From NCBI GenBank assembly GCA_965229335.1, contig OZ245874.1:4402001-4466000 (forward strand): a stretch of DNA of 64,000 nt. Direction: 5' to 3'. The DNA comes from JAFKFH01 sp017307375. Its GTDB lineage: Bacteria; Pseudomonadota; Alphaproteobacteria; Ferrovibrionales; Ferrovibrionaceae. The notes below the pieces were generated by a model. The model was not told the origin of the DNA and ran no database searches. It worked only from the letters and a program-made list of their open reading frames with translations. The translations under genes and the position numbers were made by a program. Every line of letters begins with the position of its first letter. Position 1 is the stretch's first letter. This document shows, piece after piece, positions 7,775 through 15,717 of the stretch.

Positions 7775-10192
7775 TCAATGGGCGACGACGGTCGCACCCT
7801 CCGGCTTGGCGGCGGCGGCGGCGGCGGCGGCGGCCTTGGCCTCCTCCTCCTCCTCCGACCACTCGATCGCCACGGGCTGGCGGACCAGGGCATGCCGGAT
7901 CACCTCGTCGCAGGTCGAGACCGGAATGATTTCCAGGCTCTTCTTCACGTTCTCGGGGATCTCGGTCAGGTCCTTCTCGTTGTCCTTCGGGATCAGCACG
8001 GTCTTGAGACCACCGCGATGGGCGGCCAACAGCTTCTCCTTCAGCCCGCCGATCGGCAGAACCCGGCCGCGCAGCGTGACTTCGCCGGTCATGGCGATGT
8101 CCTTGCGAACGGGAATGTCGGTCAGCACCGAGACGATCGAGGTCACCATCGCCACGCCGGCCGAGGGGCCGTCCTTCGGGGTCGCGCCCTCAGGGACGTG
8201 GATATGGATGTCGCGCCGGTCGAACACGGTCGGCTTGACGCCGAACTTGGTCGCCTGCGACCGCACGTAGGACTTCGCCGCCTGCACCGATTCCTGCATC
8301 ACCTCGCCAAGCTTGCCGGTGATCTGCATCCGGCCCTTGCCGGGCAGCCGTACCGCTTCGATCGACAGCAACTCGCCGCCGACTTCCGTCCAGGCCAGGC
8401 CGGTGGTCACGCCGATCTGGTCGGTCTCCTCGACCTCGCCGAACCGGAACTTGCGGACGCCCGCATACTTCTCCAGGTTCTTCGGGGTGACGACGACCTT
8501 CTTGCCCTTGGTGGTGACGATTTCCTTCACCGCCTTGCGGGTCAGCCCCGCGATCTCGCGCTCGAGGCTGCGGACGCCGGCCTCGCGGGTGTAGTAGCGG
8601 ATCAGGTCGCGCAGCGCCTCGTCCGTGATCGACCATTCGCCCTTCTTCAGGCCGTTGGCTTCGATCTGCTTGGCGATCAGGTGGCGCTTGGCAATCTCGA
8701 CCTTCTCGTCTTCGGTGTAGCCCGACAGGCGGATGATCTCCATGCGGTCCAGCAGCGGCTGCGGCATGCGCAGCGTGTTGGCCGTGCAGATGAACATCAC
8801 GTCCGACAGGTCGTAGTCGACCTCGAGGTAATGGTCGGCGAAGGTCGCGTTCTGCTCGGGGTCGAGCACTTCCAGCAACGCCGACGACGGATCGCCGCGG
8901 AAGTCCTGGCCCATCTTGTCGACCTCGTCGAGCAGGAACAGCGGGTTCTGCGACTTGGCCTTCTTCATCGACTGGATGATCTTGCCGGGCATCGAGCCGA
9001 TATAGGTCCGGCGATGGCCGCGAATCTCGGCTTCGTCGCGCACGCCGCCGAGCGACATGCGGATGAAGTTGCGGCCGGTCGACTTCGCGATCGACTTGCC
9101 CAGCGAGGTCTTGCCGACGCCCGGGGGGCCGACCAGGCAGAGGATCGGGCCCTTCAGCTTGCGGGTGCGCGACTGCACCGCGAGATACTCGAGGATGCGC
9201 TCCTTGACCTTCTCCAGGCCATAATGATCGTGGTCGAGGATCTTTTCGGACGCCTTGATGTCGGACTTGACCTTGCTCTTCTTGCCCCAGGGCAGGTTGA
9301 GCAGCCAGTCGAGATAATTGCGCACGACGGTCGCCTCGGCCGACATCGGCGACATCGACCGCAGCTTCTTGACCTCGGCGGCCGCCTTTTCGCGCGCTTC
9401 CTTGGACAGCTTGGTCTTGCGGATCTTGTCCTCGAGCTCGGCCAGCTCGTCGCGGCCTTCCTCGCCCTCGCCCAACTCCTTCTGGATCGCCTTGAGCTGT
9501 TCGTTCAGGTAGTACTCGCGCTGGGTCTTTTCCATCTGGCGCTTGACGCGCGAGCGGATCTTCTTCTCGACCTGCAGGACGCCGATCTCGCCTTCCATCA
9601 GCGCATAGACGCGCTCCAGCCGCTCGCCGACCGATTCGAGCTCAAGCAGTTCCTGCTTGTCCTGGATCTTGACGGTCAGGTGCGAGGCGACGGTGTCGGC
9701 AAGCTTCGACGGATCGTCGATCTGGTTCAGCGAAACCAGGACCTCCGGCGGGATCTTGCGGTTGAGCTTCACGTACTGCTCGAACTGCGAGACGACCGAG
9801 CGCGACAGGGCCTCGAGCTCGCGCGGATCGATCGGGCGATCGCCCAGCGGCTCGGCATAGGCCTGGAAGAAATCGGGATTGTCGAGGTGACGCACGATGC
9901 GGGCGCGATGACCGCCTTCGACCAGAACCTTGACGGTCGAATCCGGCAGCTTGAGCAGCTGCAGCACCGAGGCGACGGTACCCGTCATGTGGATGTCGTC
10001 GGCCGTCGGGTTGTCCTGCGCCGCATTCTTCTGGGTGACCAGCAGGATCTGCTTGTCATCCTTCATCACGTCCTCGAGCGCGCGCACGGATTTCTCGCGG
10101 CCGACGAACAGCGGCACGATCATGTGCGGGAAAACGACGATGTCGCGCAGGGGCAGGACTGGGTAAAGCTGGGCGCCGGGCTTGTCAAACAT
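7775..10192 (-). CDS. lon: ATP-dependent protease La (Lon)
   Basis: Cytoplasmic AAA+ serine protease degrading misfolded and regulatory proteins. It has 805 residues. The order is an N-terminal substrate-binding LON domain (about 10-205), a coiled coil, an AAA+ module with Walker A GPPGVGKTS and Walker B LFLLDEVDK, and a C-terminal protease domain. The latter carries the catalytic Ser in PKDGPSAGVAM and the Lys in GGLKEKLLAAHRGG. The extreme C-terminus is unusual: five Glu followed by nine Ala in an uninterrupted run, encoded by trinucleotide repeats. It lies downstream of clpX in the conserved tig-clpP-clpX-lon order. A candidate heat-shock promoter lies upstream. Confidence 0.97.
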   Translation of the reverse strand: MFDKPGAQLYPVLPLRDIVVFPHMIVPLFVGREKSVRALEDVMKDDKQILLVTQKNAAQDNPTADDIHMTGTVASVLQLLKLPDSTVKVLVEGGHRARIVRHLDNPDFFQAYAEPLGDRPIDPRELEALSRSVVSQFEQYVKLNRKIPPEVLVSLNQIDDPSKLADTVASHLTVKIQDKQELLELESVGERLERVYALMEGEIGVLQVEKKIRSRVKRQMEKTQREYYLNEQLKAIQKELGEGEEGRDELAELEDKIRKTKLSKEAREKAAAEVKKLRSMSPMSAEATVVRNYLDWLLNLPWGKKSKVKSDIKASEKILDHDHYGLEKVKERILEYLAVQSRTRKLKGPILCLVGPPGVGKTSLGKSIAKSTGRNFIRMSLGGVRDEAEIRGHRRTYIGSMPGKIIQSMKKAKSQNPLFLLDEVDKMGQDFRGDPSSALLEVLDPEQNATFADHYLEVDYDLSDVMFICTANTLRMPQPLLDRMEIIRLSGYTEDEKVEIAKRHLIAKQIEANGLKKGEWSITDEALRDLIRYYTREAGVRSLEREIAGLTRKAVKEIVTTKGKKVVVTPKNLEKYAGVRKFRFGEVEETDQIGVTTGLAWTEVGGELLSIEAVRLPGKGRMQITGKLGEVMQESVQAAKSYVRSQATKFGVKPTVFDRRDIHIHVPEGATPKDGPSAGVAMVTSIVSVLTDIPVRKDIAMTGEVTLRGRVLPIGGLKEKLLAAHRGGLKTVLIPKDNEKDLTEIPENVKKSLEIIPVSTCDEVIRHALVRQPVAIEWSEEEEEAKAAAAAAAAAKPEGATVVAH
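7808..7856. repeat. trinucleotide repeats inside the lon 3' end
   Basis: Nine perfect GGC units (7808-7834) lie close to five CTC units (7841-7855). In the lon frame they encode Ala9 and Glu5. Such tracts are prone to replication slippage, changing tail length without breaking the frame. Confidence 0.85.
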
Positions 10193-10284
10193 GCGCTTGT
10201 CACTTTCTAGAAGGCGGTCCCAAAGTCGAAGCGGCGACCGCCAGGGGGAGCAAGGGACCGCACGAACTGCCGCGGTCAGGGATT

Positions 10285-10315
10285 AATTTGGTCCCATGCC
10301 GAAAGCAATTCAAGG
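10285..10315 (-). promoter_or_regulatory. candidate RpoH (sigma-32) promoter of lon
   Basis: On the minus strand CCTTGAA (10309-10315) is followed 17 bases later by CCAAATT (10285-10291). This resembles the alphaproteobacterial RpoH pattern CTTG-N17/18-CYTATNT, although the -10 match is partial. It lies about 95 bases upstream of the lon ATG. lon is a classic RpoH target, so the assignment is plausible but unproven. Confidence 0.4.
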
Positions 10316-10422
10316 CTGGTGGGGCCATTGTTACAGGGGCTTACAGGAAATCGCCAAAAGGTGATGCAGAGAAGCCGCGGACCGCACTTTGCCGAATCGG
10401 CGCCCGGCCCGGCCGAAATGCC

Positions 10423-10454
10423 GCGGGGCGCAACCCCTGAGGATTACGCCCCGC
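10423..10454 (-). terminator. possible hairpin downstream of clpX
   Basis: Eight-base stem GCGGGGCG (10423-10430) with CGCCCCGC (10447-10454) around a 16-base loop, 24 bases after the clpX stop. It lacks a clear T tract. Another mechanism or read-through into lon is possible. Confidence 0.35.
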
Positions 10455-10477
10455 AAGTCATCATCTGATCGACGATT

Positions 10478-11746
10478 TCAGGCGCCGGTCGAGACGCCTT
10501 CGCTCTTCCTTTCGGACAGCACCGACAGCGGCTTGGCGCGGCCCTCGACCACGTCGGCCGAGATCACGACCTCGTCGGTCCCGACCATCGAGGGCAGGTC
10601 GAACATCGAATCGAGCAGGATCGATTCCATGATCGAGCGCAGGCCGCGCGCGCCGGTCTTGCGCTGAATCGCCTTGCGGGCGATCGCCGACAGCGCATCG
10701 TCGGCGAAGGTCAGCCGCACATCCTCCATCTCGAACAGGCGCTGGTACTGCTTGACCAGGGCGTTCTTCGGCTTGGACAGGATGTCGATCAGCGCGCTCT
10801 CGTCGAGATCGTGCAGCGTGGCGATGACCGGCAGACGCCCGATGAATTCGGGGATCAGGCCGAACTTCAGCAGGTCTTCCGGCTCGCACTCGGCGAGGAT
10901 CGCACCGGTCGAGCGCTCGTCGGGGCCGCGCACCTCGGCGGCGAAGCCGATCGACGTGCCCTTGCCGCGCTGGGCGATGATCTTCTCGAGGCCGGCGAAG
11001 GCGCCGCCGCAGATGAACAGGATGTTGGTCGTGTCGACCTGCAGGAATTCCTGCTGCGGATGCTTGCGGCCGCCCTGGGGCGGCACGCTGGCGACCGTGC
11101 CTTCCATGATCTTGAGCAGCGCCTGCTGGACGCCCTCGCCCGACACGTCGCGGGTGATCGAGGGGTTGTCCGACTTGCGGCTGATCTTGTCGACCTCGTC
11201 GATGTAGACGATGCCGCGCTGCGCCCGCTCGACGTTGTAGTCGGCGGCCTGCAGCAGCTTCAGGATGATGTTCTCGACATCCTCGCCGACATAGCCGGCC
11301 TCGGTGAGGGTCGTGGCATCGGCCATCGTGAACGGCACGTCGAGAATTCGCGCCAGCGTCTGGGCCAAGAGCGTCTTGCCGCAGCCGGTCGGGCCGACGA
11401 GCAGGATGTTCGACTTGGCCAGTTCGACGTCGTTCTGCTTGGCGCCGTGATTGATGCGCTTGTAGTGGTTATGCACCGCTACCGACAGCACGCGCTTGGC
11501 ATGCTCCTGGCCGATCACATAATCGTCGAGGACCCGGCAGATATCCTTGGGCGAGGGGACGCCGTCGCGCGTCTTGACCAGGGTCGACTTGTGCTCTTCA
11601 CGGATGATGTCCATGCAGAGTTCGACGCACTCGTCGCAGATGAACACGGTCGGACCGGCGATCAGCTTGCGGACCTCGTGCTGGCTCTTGCCGCAGAACG
11701 AGCAATAGAGCGTGTTCTTGGAGTCGCCGCTGCTCAACTTGGTCAT
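10478..11746 (-). CDS. clpX: ATP-dependent Clp protease ATP-binding subunit ClpX
   Basis: AAA+ unfoldase that feeds tagged substrates into ClpP. It has 422 residues. The N-terminal zinc-binding domain has C15, C18, C37 and C40 (CSFC and CDEC). Then come Walker A GPTGCGKT, Walker B IVYIDEVDK, and the C-terminal sensor-2 domain with RKTGARGLRSIME. The substrate-pore loop (GYVG) and a ClpP-docking loop around IGF are visible. It sits downstream of clpP with a 208-base gap that may hold a separate promoter. Confidence 0.97.
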   Translation of the reverse strand: MTKLSSGDSKNTLYCSFCGKSQHEVRKLIAGPTVFICDECVELCMDIIREEHKSTLVKTRDGVPSPKDICRVLDDYVIGQEHAKRVLSVAVHNHYKRINHGAKQNDVELAKSNILLVGPTGCGKTLLAQTLARILDVPFTMADATTLTEAGYVGEDVENIILKLLQAADYNVERAQRGIVYIDEVDKISRKSDNPSITRDVSGEGVQQALLKIMEGTVASVPPQGGRKHPQQEFLQVDTTNILFICGGAFAGLEKIIAQRGKGTSIGFAAEVRGPDERSTGAILAECEPEDLLKFGLIPEFIGRLPVIATLHDLDESALIDILSKPKNALVKQYQRLFEMEDVRLTFADDALSAIARKAIQRKTGARGLRSIMESILLDSMFDLPSMVGTDEVVISADVVEGRAKPLSVLSERKSEGVSTGA

Positions 11747-11954
11747 AGGGACACCGATTTTCCTTTCCCTCCCTTGCCCTCGCCGGCTGCCCGGCCGGCA
11801 TGGACGCTGGAGGCCTGTTACAGAATCATTCTAAGCACCCGCTCCGGGCGGAGACAACCCTTGACGGAAGCCCGGGTCTGCCGGCCACTGACAAACCCGG
11901 TTACCGGTAGAATATGTCGTCCCTGGGGCGGGGCTTCCAGTGGGTGCCCGCTTC

Positions 11955-12590
11955 TTACTTGCCCTTGTCGGCCTCGGCGCTTTCGCGCTTTTCGTAGACA
12001 TGGTCGATCAGGCCGAAGGCCTGCGCCTGCTCGGGCGACAGGAAGTTGTCGCGCTCCATGCCCTTCTCGATCGCCTCGATCGGCTGGCCGGTATGCTTCA
12101 CGTAGATTTGATTCAGCCGGGCGCGCAGCGCCAGGATCTCACGGGCGTGGATCTCGATATCCGTCGCCTGGCCCTGGAACCCGCCGGACGGCTGGTGGAT
12201 CATGATGCGCGAATTCGGCAGTGCCATGCGCATCCCCGGCTCGCCGGCGGCGAGCAGCAGCGAGCCCATCGACGCGGCCTGGCCGAGGCACAGGGTCGCG
12301 ACCTTCGGCTTGATGTACTGCATCGTATCGTAGATCGACAACCCCGAGGTGACGACACCACCGGGGCTGTTGATGTACATTGAGATTTCCTTGGACGGAT
12401 TCTCGGCTTCCAGGAACAGAAGCTGGGCCACCACGAGGGAGGCCATCTCGTCATGGACCGGGCCGGTGACGAACACGATTCGCTCCTTCAGCAGGCGCGA
12501 ATAGATGTCGTAGGCCCTTTCGCCGCGGGCGGTCTGTTCGACCACCATCGGTACGAGGAAATTGGTTGCCTGGCTGACCAGCTTGTCCAT
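11955..12590 (-). CDS. clpP: ATP-dependent Clp protease proteolytic subunit
   Basis: Tetradecameric serine protease core partnered by ClpX. It has 211 residues. The catalytic triad is visible as S107 (GQAASMGS), H132 (MIHQPSGG) and D181 (MERDNFLSP). The glycine-rich strand MYINSPGGVV is intact. Lies between tig and clpX, the usual order. The C-terminal tail EKRESAEADKGK is charged and variable, as in relatives. Confidence 0.97.
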   Translation of the reverse strand: MDKLVSQATNFLVPMVVEQTARGERAYDIYSRLLKERIVFVTGPVHDEMASLVVAQLLFLEAENPSKEISMYINSPGGVVTSGLSIYDTMQYIKPKVATLCLGQAASMGSLLLAAGEPGMRMALPNSRIMIHQPSGGFQGQATDIEIHAREILALRARLNQIYVKHTGQPIEAIEKGMERDNFLSPEQAQAFGLIDHVYEKRESAEADKGK

Positions 12591-12649
12591 GACGATTCGA
12601 TCCTAAGCTTGCTCTACGACAGCTTAGATGACCGGGATCAGCGGCTTTT

Positions 12650-13975
12650 TCAAGCCGCCTCCTCCACCTTCATCAGCTCGGCGAGCGGCACGGTCTTCTC
12701 GGTCATCGCAACCAGACCGAGAATGAAGTCAACGACCTTATCCTCGTAGATCGGCGCGCGCAGGCGGGCGGCGGCTTCCGGGTTCTTCTGGTAGAACTCC
12801 ATCACCTTCCGCTCCTGGCCCGGGAAACGGCGGGCCTGGTCGATCATCGCGCGGGTGACTTCCTCCGGCTTGACCTCGACGTTGTTCAGGCGGCCGATTT
12901 CGGACAGCAGCAGGCCAAGGCGCACGCGGCGCTCGGCAATGGCGCGGTAATCCGCCTTCAGCCCGTCCTCGTCCTTGCCCGATTCCTTCTTCTCGTTCTC
13001 GAGCTGGGCCGGATCCTGGGCCAGCTCGTTCCAGATCTGGTCGAATTCCATCTGGACCATGGTCGGCGGCAGCGGGAAGCCGTGCATCTCGTTCAGCTTG
13101 TCGAACAGAACGCGCTTGAGCTTGGCACGGCTGAACTGGTCGTACTGCTCGGCCAGTTGCTTCTTCACCGCATCCTTCAGGGCGTCGAGATTGTCGAGGC
13201 CGAGCTGCTTGGCCAGCTCGTCATCGATGGCGACGGCCTGGGCGGCCTTGATTTCCTTGATCTTGCACTCGAACGTCGCCGGCTTGCCGGCCAGTTCGGT
13301 ATTGCCGTAATCGGCGGGGAAGGTCACCTCGACCAGCTTCTCCTCGCCGGCCTTGGTGCCGACCAGCTGGTCCTCGAAGCCGGGAATGAAACGGCCCGAG
13401 CCCAGCTCGAGCTCGTAATCCTCGGCCGCGCCGCCCTCGAAGGCGACGCCATCGACCTTGCCGAGGAAGTCGAACACCAGCACGTCGCCCTTCTCGGCGG
13501 CGCGGGCCTCGGTGATCGTCTCGAACTTGCGCTGCTCGCCGGCGATGCGCTCGACCGCCTGGGTCACCTCGTCATCGGCGATCTCGGCGACTTCCTTTTC
13601 CAGCGCGATCGACTTCAGGTCGCCCGGGGCGACGTCGGGCAGCAGTTCGTAGTCGAAGGTCACGACCAGATCCTTGCCGTCCTCGAACGGCTCGGCGTCG
13701 ATCTTCGGCTCGAGCGCCGGACGCAGGTTGTTGTCGGTCACGACGCGGCGCGACGCCTCGCCCACCTGCTCCTGCAGCACTTCGCCGAGCACGGCCCGGC
13801 CATACTGCTTCTTGATCAGCGCGACCGGCGCCTTGCCCGGGCGGAAGCCCGGCATGCGCACCTGCTGCACCAGACCGGCCAGCTTCGTGTCGACTAGAGC
13901 GGCAAGCTCGCCGGCGGGAATGACGACCTTGTACTGACGGGTCAGGCCCTCGGCGCTGGTCTCGGTGATCTGCAT
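12650..13975 (-). CDS. tig: trigger factor (ribosome-associated chaperone, PPIase)
   Basis: Chaperone that binds nascent chains at the ribosome exit. It has 441 residues from MQITETSAEGLTRQYKV. The N-terminal ribosome-binding domain includes the signature GFRPGKAP, which contacts L23. A central FKBP-type peptidyl-prolyl isomerase domain (about 155-245) and a C-terminal alpha-helical chaperone domain follow. An in-frame TTG 33 bases upstream (13008+1000, i.e. 14008) would add MTETERRSDST, which is not family-like. The ATG at 13975 is therefore preferred. Confidence 0.95.
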   Translation of the reverse strand: MQITETSAEGLTRQYKVVIPAGELAALVDTKLAGLVQQVRMPGFRPGKAPVALIKKQYGRAVLGEVLQEQVGEASRRVVTDNNLRPALEPKIDAEPFEDGKDLVVTFDYELLPDVAPGDLKSIALEKEVAEIADDEVTQAVERIAGEQRKFETITEARAAEKGDVLVFDFLGKVDGVAFEGGAAEDYELELGSGRFIPGFEDQLVGTKAGEEKLVEVTFPADYGNTELAGKPATFECKIKEIKAAQAVAIDDELAKQLGLDNLDALKDAVKKQLAEQYDQFSRAKLKRVLFDKLNEMHGFPLPPTMVQMEFDQIWNELAQDPAQLENEKKESGKDEDGLKADYRAIAERRVRLGLLLSEIGRLNNVEVKPEEVTRAMIDQARRFPGQERKVMEFYQKNPEAAARLRAPIYEDKVVDFILGLVAMTEKTVPLAELMKVEEAA

Positions 13976-14063
13976 GGTCGAATCCGATCGTCTCTCTGTC
14001 TCAGTCAAGGGTTGCGCGACGGCCGTCGCTCAGGTCGGCAGGGCGCCTTCTCGATAGGGCTGC

Positions 14064-14148
<85 letters not shown>

Positions 14149-14257
14149 CTTAGGCCCGGAAAGCGACGGCTTATAGCACCCGCAAATCGAAAACGAAAGA
14201 GCGCAGGGCAAGCGTCCGCGCCACTGATGCGCGCAACACCTGGAAAGCGTTTCGCGC

Positions 14258-15607
14258 CTAGCCTTTCAAAAGCTTGCGCACGGCCGACGAGGTGGCGACC
14301 GTTCCCTCGGCGACGTAGGCTTCGTGATTGCCGTCGATCTCGTCGAGCTTGTAGCGGTAGTTCACCATCAGGCCATAGGCTTGGCCGAGCCCGGCGGGCG
14401 AGGTATCGCCCAGCCAGTTGACCTGCTCGATCCGGGCGCCGTTCGACAGATGGAAGTGGGCGACGCGGTCCAGCGCCCGGCCATTCGCCTTCTCCTCGGC
14501 CAGATAGCGGGCGCAAAGCCGGGTCAGCGGGGCGGCCAGCGCCGCCGACCGGGCGGGGTCGAGATGCCAATCGGCCTCGGCGAGGCCCGCGGCCAGCACC
14601 GGATGGTCGGCCGCCTGGGTCCGGTCGAACCAGTCGCGAAAGCCGGGAATCGGCGACAGCGTCGAGTAGAGCTTGAGTTGCGGCAGCTCATGGCTCAGCC
14701 GGTCGACCACCCGCTTGATCAGGAAATCGCCGAAAGAAACCCCGGCCAGGCCGCGCTGGCAGTTCGAAATCGAATAGAAGATGGCCGTATCGGCCCGCGC
14801 GGTATCCAAGGCCGGCGCCTGCTCGTCGAGCAGCGCCTGGACCGAGGCGGCAATGCCCTGGGTCAGCGCGACCTCGACGAAGATCAGCGGTTCCTCGGGC
14901 ATGCGGGGGTGAAAGAAGGCAAAGCAGCGCCGGTCGGAATCGAGGCGGTTCTTCAGGTCCGTCCATGACCGGATCTCATGCACCGCCTCGTAGGCGATCA
15001 ACTTCTCGAGCAGCGTGGCCGATGCCGACCAGGTGATACGCTCGAGATCGAGGAAACCGATATCGAACCAGCCGGCCAGCAGGTCGCGCAGTTCGTCGTC
15101 GAGCGGTTTCAGCGCCCTGTCGTCCTTGACATGCGCCTGCAGGTCGGCGCGCAGGTCGACCAGAAACTTCACCCCCTCGGGCAGGGCGTTGAAATGAGTG
15201 AGCAGCGACAGGCGGGGCGGCCGCAGGCAGGCGGCCAGTGCGCGCTCGGCCTTGTGCCGCGCGGCCGGATCGGCGGCAGCCTGCACCCGCCCCATGGCGG
15301 CGTCGACCGCCTCGCGCGCGGTGCCGTATTCGTTCAGCAGCATGGTATAGAACCGCCGCCGCCCCTCGCCGCTCAAGGCCAGGAAGGCGCGGCCGAGCGC
15401 GGCCGCCTGCGCCCGCTGGCTGACCTCGCCGCCCGGATGGTTCAGGCAGTCGTCGATCTGCTTCTTCAGGCGGACGAGATCGTCGTCGGGCAGGTCGGGG
15501 CGCAACTGGCCGGTCAGGCGGACGCGGGCGCTGCCGGCTACATCGCGCAACACGCGCGTCAGCCGGTCCAGCGTGCGATCGAACAGGGTGGCGGCTGGCT
15601 GGGTCAT
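14258..15607 (-). CDS. malonyl-CoA decarboxylase
   Basis: Converts malonyl-CoA to acetyl-CoA and CO2, in malonate catabolism or in control of the malonyl-CoA pool. It has 449 residues from the ATG at 15607. The N-terminal helical domain runs to about residue 150. The catalytic GNAT-like domain contains the family stretches FFHPRMPEEPLIFVEVAL, ISNCQRGLAGVSFGDFLIK and YSTLSPIPGFRDW, with the catalytic-region His in VAHFHLSNGA. An ATG at 15646 in frame has no ribosome-binding site. The chosen start has GGAGAG about 11 bases upstream. It is transcribed divergently from the hyf-like operon, with no malonyl-CoA synthetase gene beside it. Confidence 0.92.
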   Translation of the reverse strand: MTQPAATLFDRTLDRLTRVLRDVAGSARVRLTGQLRPDLPDDDLVRLKKQIDDCLNHPGGEVSQRAQAAALGRAFLALSGEGRRRFYTMLLNEYGTAREAVDAAMGRVQAAADPAARHKAERALAACLRPPRLSLLTHFNALPEGVKFLVDLRADLQAHVKDDRALKPLDDELRDLLAGWFDIGFLDLERITWSASATLLEKLIAYEAVHEIRSWTDLKNRLDSDRRCFAFFHPRMPEEPLIFVEVALTQGIAASVQALLDEQAPALDTARADTAIFYSISNCQRGLAGVSFGDFLIKRVVDRLSHELPQLKLYSTLSPIPGFRDWFDRTQAADHPVLAAGLAEADWHLDPARSAALAAPLTRLCARYLAEEKANGRALDRVAHFHLSNGARIEQVNWLGDTSPAGLGQAYGLMVNYRYKLDEIDGNHEAYVAEGTVATSSAVRKLLKG

Positions 15608-15717
15608 CGGCGCAAGCTCTCCGTTGGAACCGAACGGGGCGGCCATGGTCGCTGATCGCCGTTGCGCCGCGCAAGCGAATCATTGCTTACTGCCGAGGCC
15701 TGGAGGATGACCAGCCA

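Noticed and set aside
7778..10210. 810-residue open frame on the plus strand
   Set aside because: It is the antisense frame of lon in GC-rich DNA; translation is low-complexity and shows no domain or ribosome-binding site.
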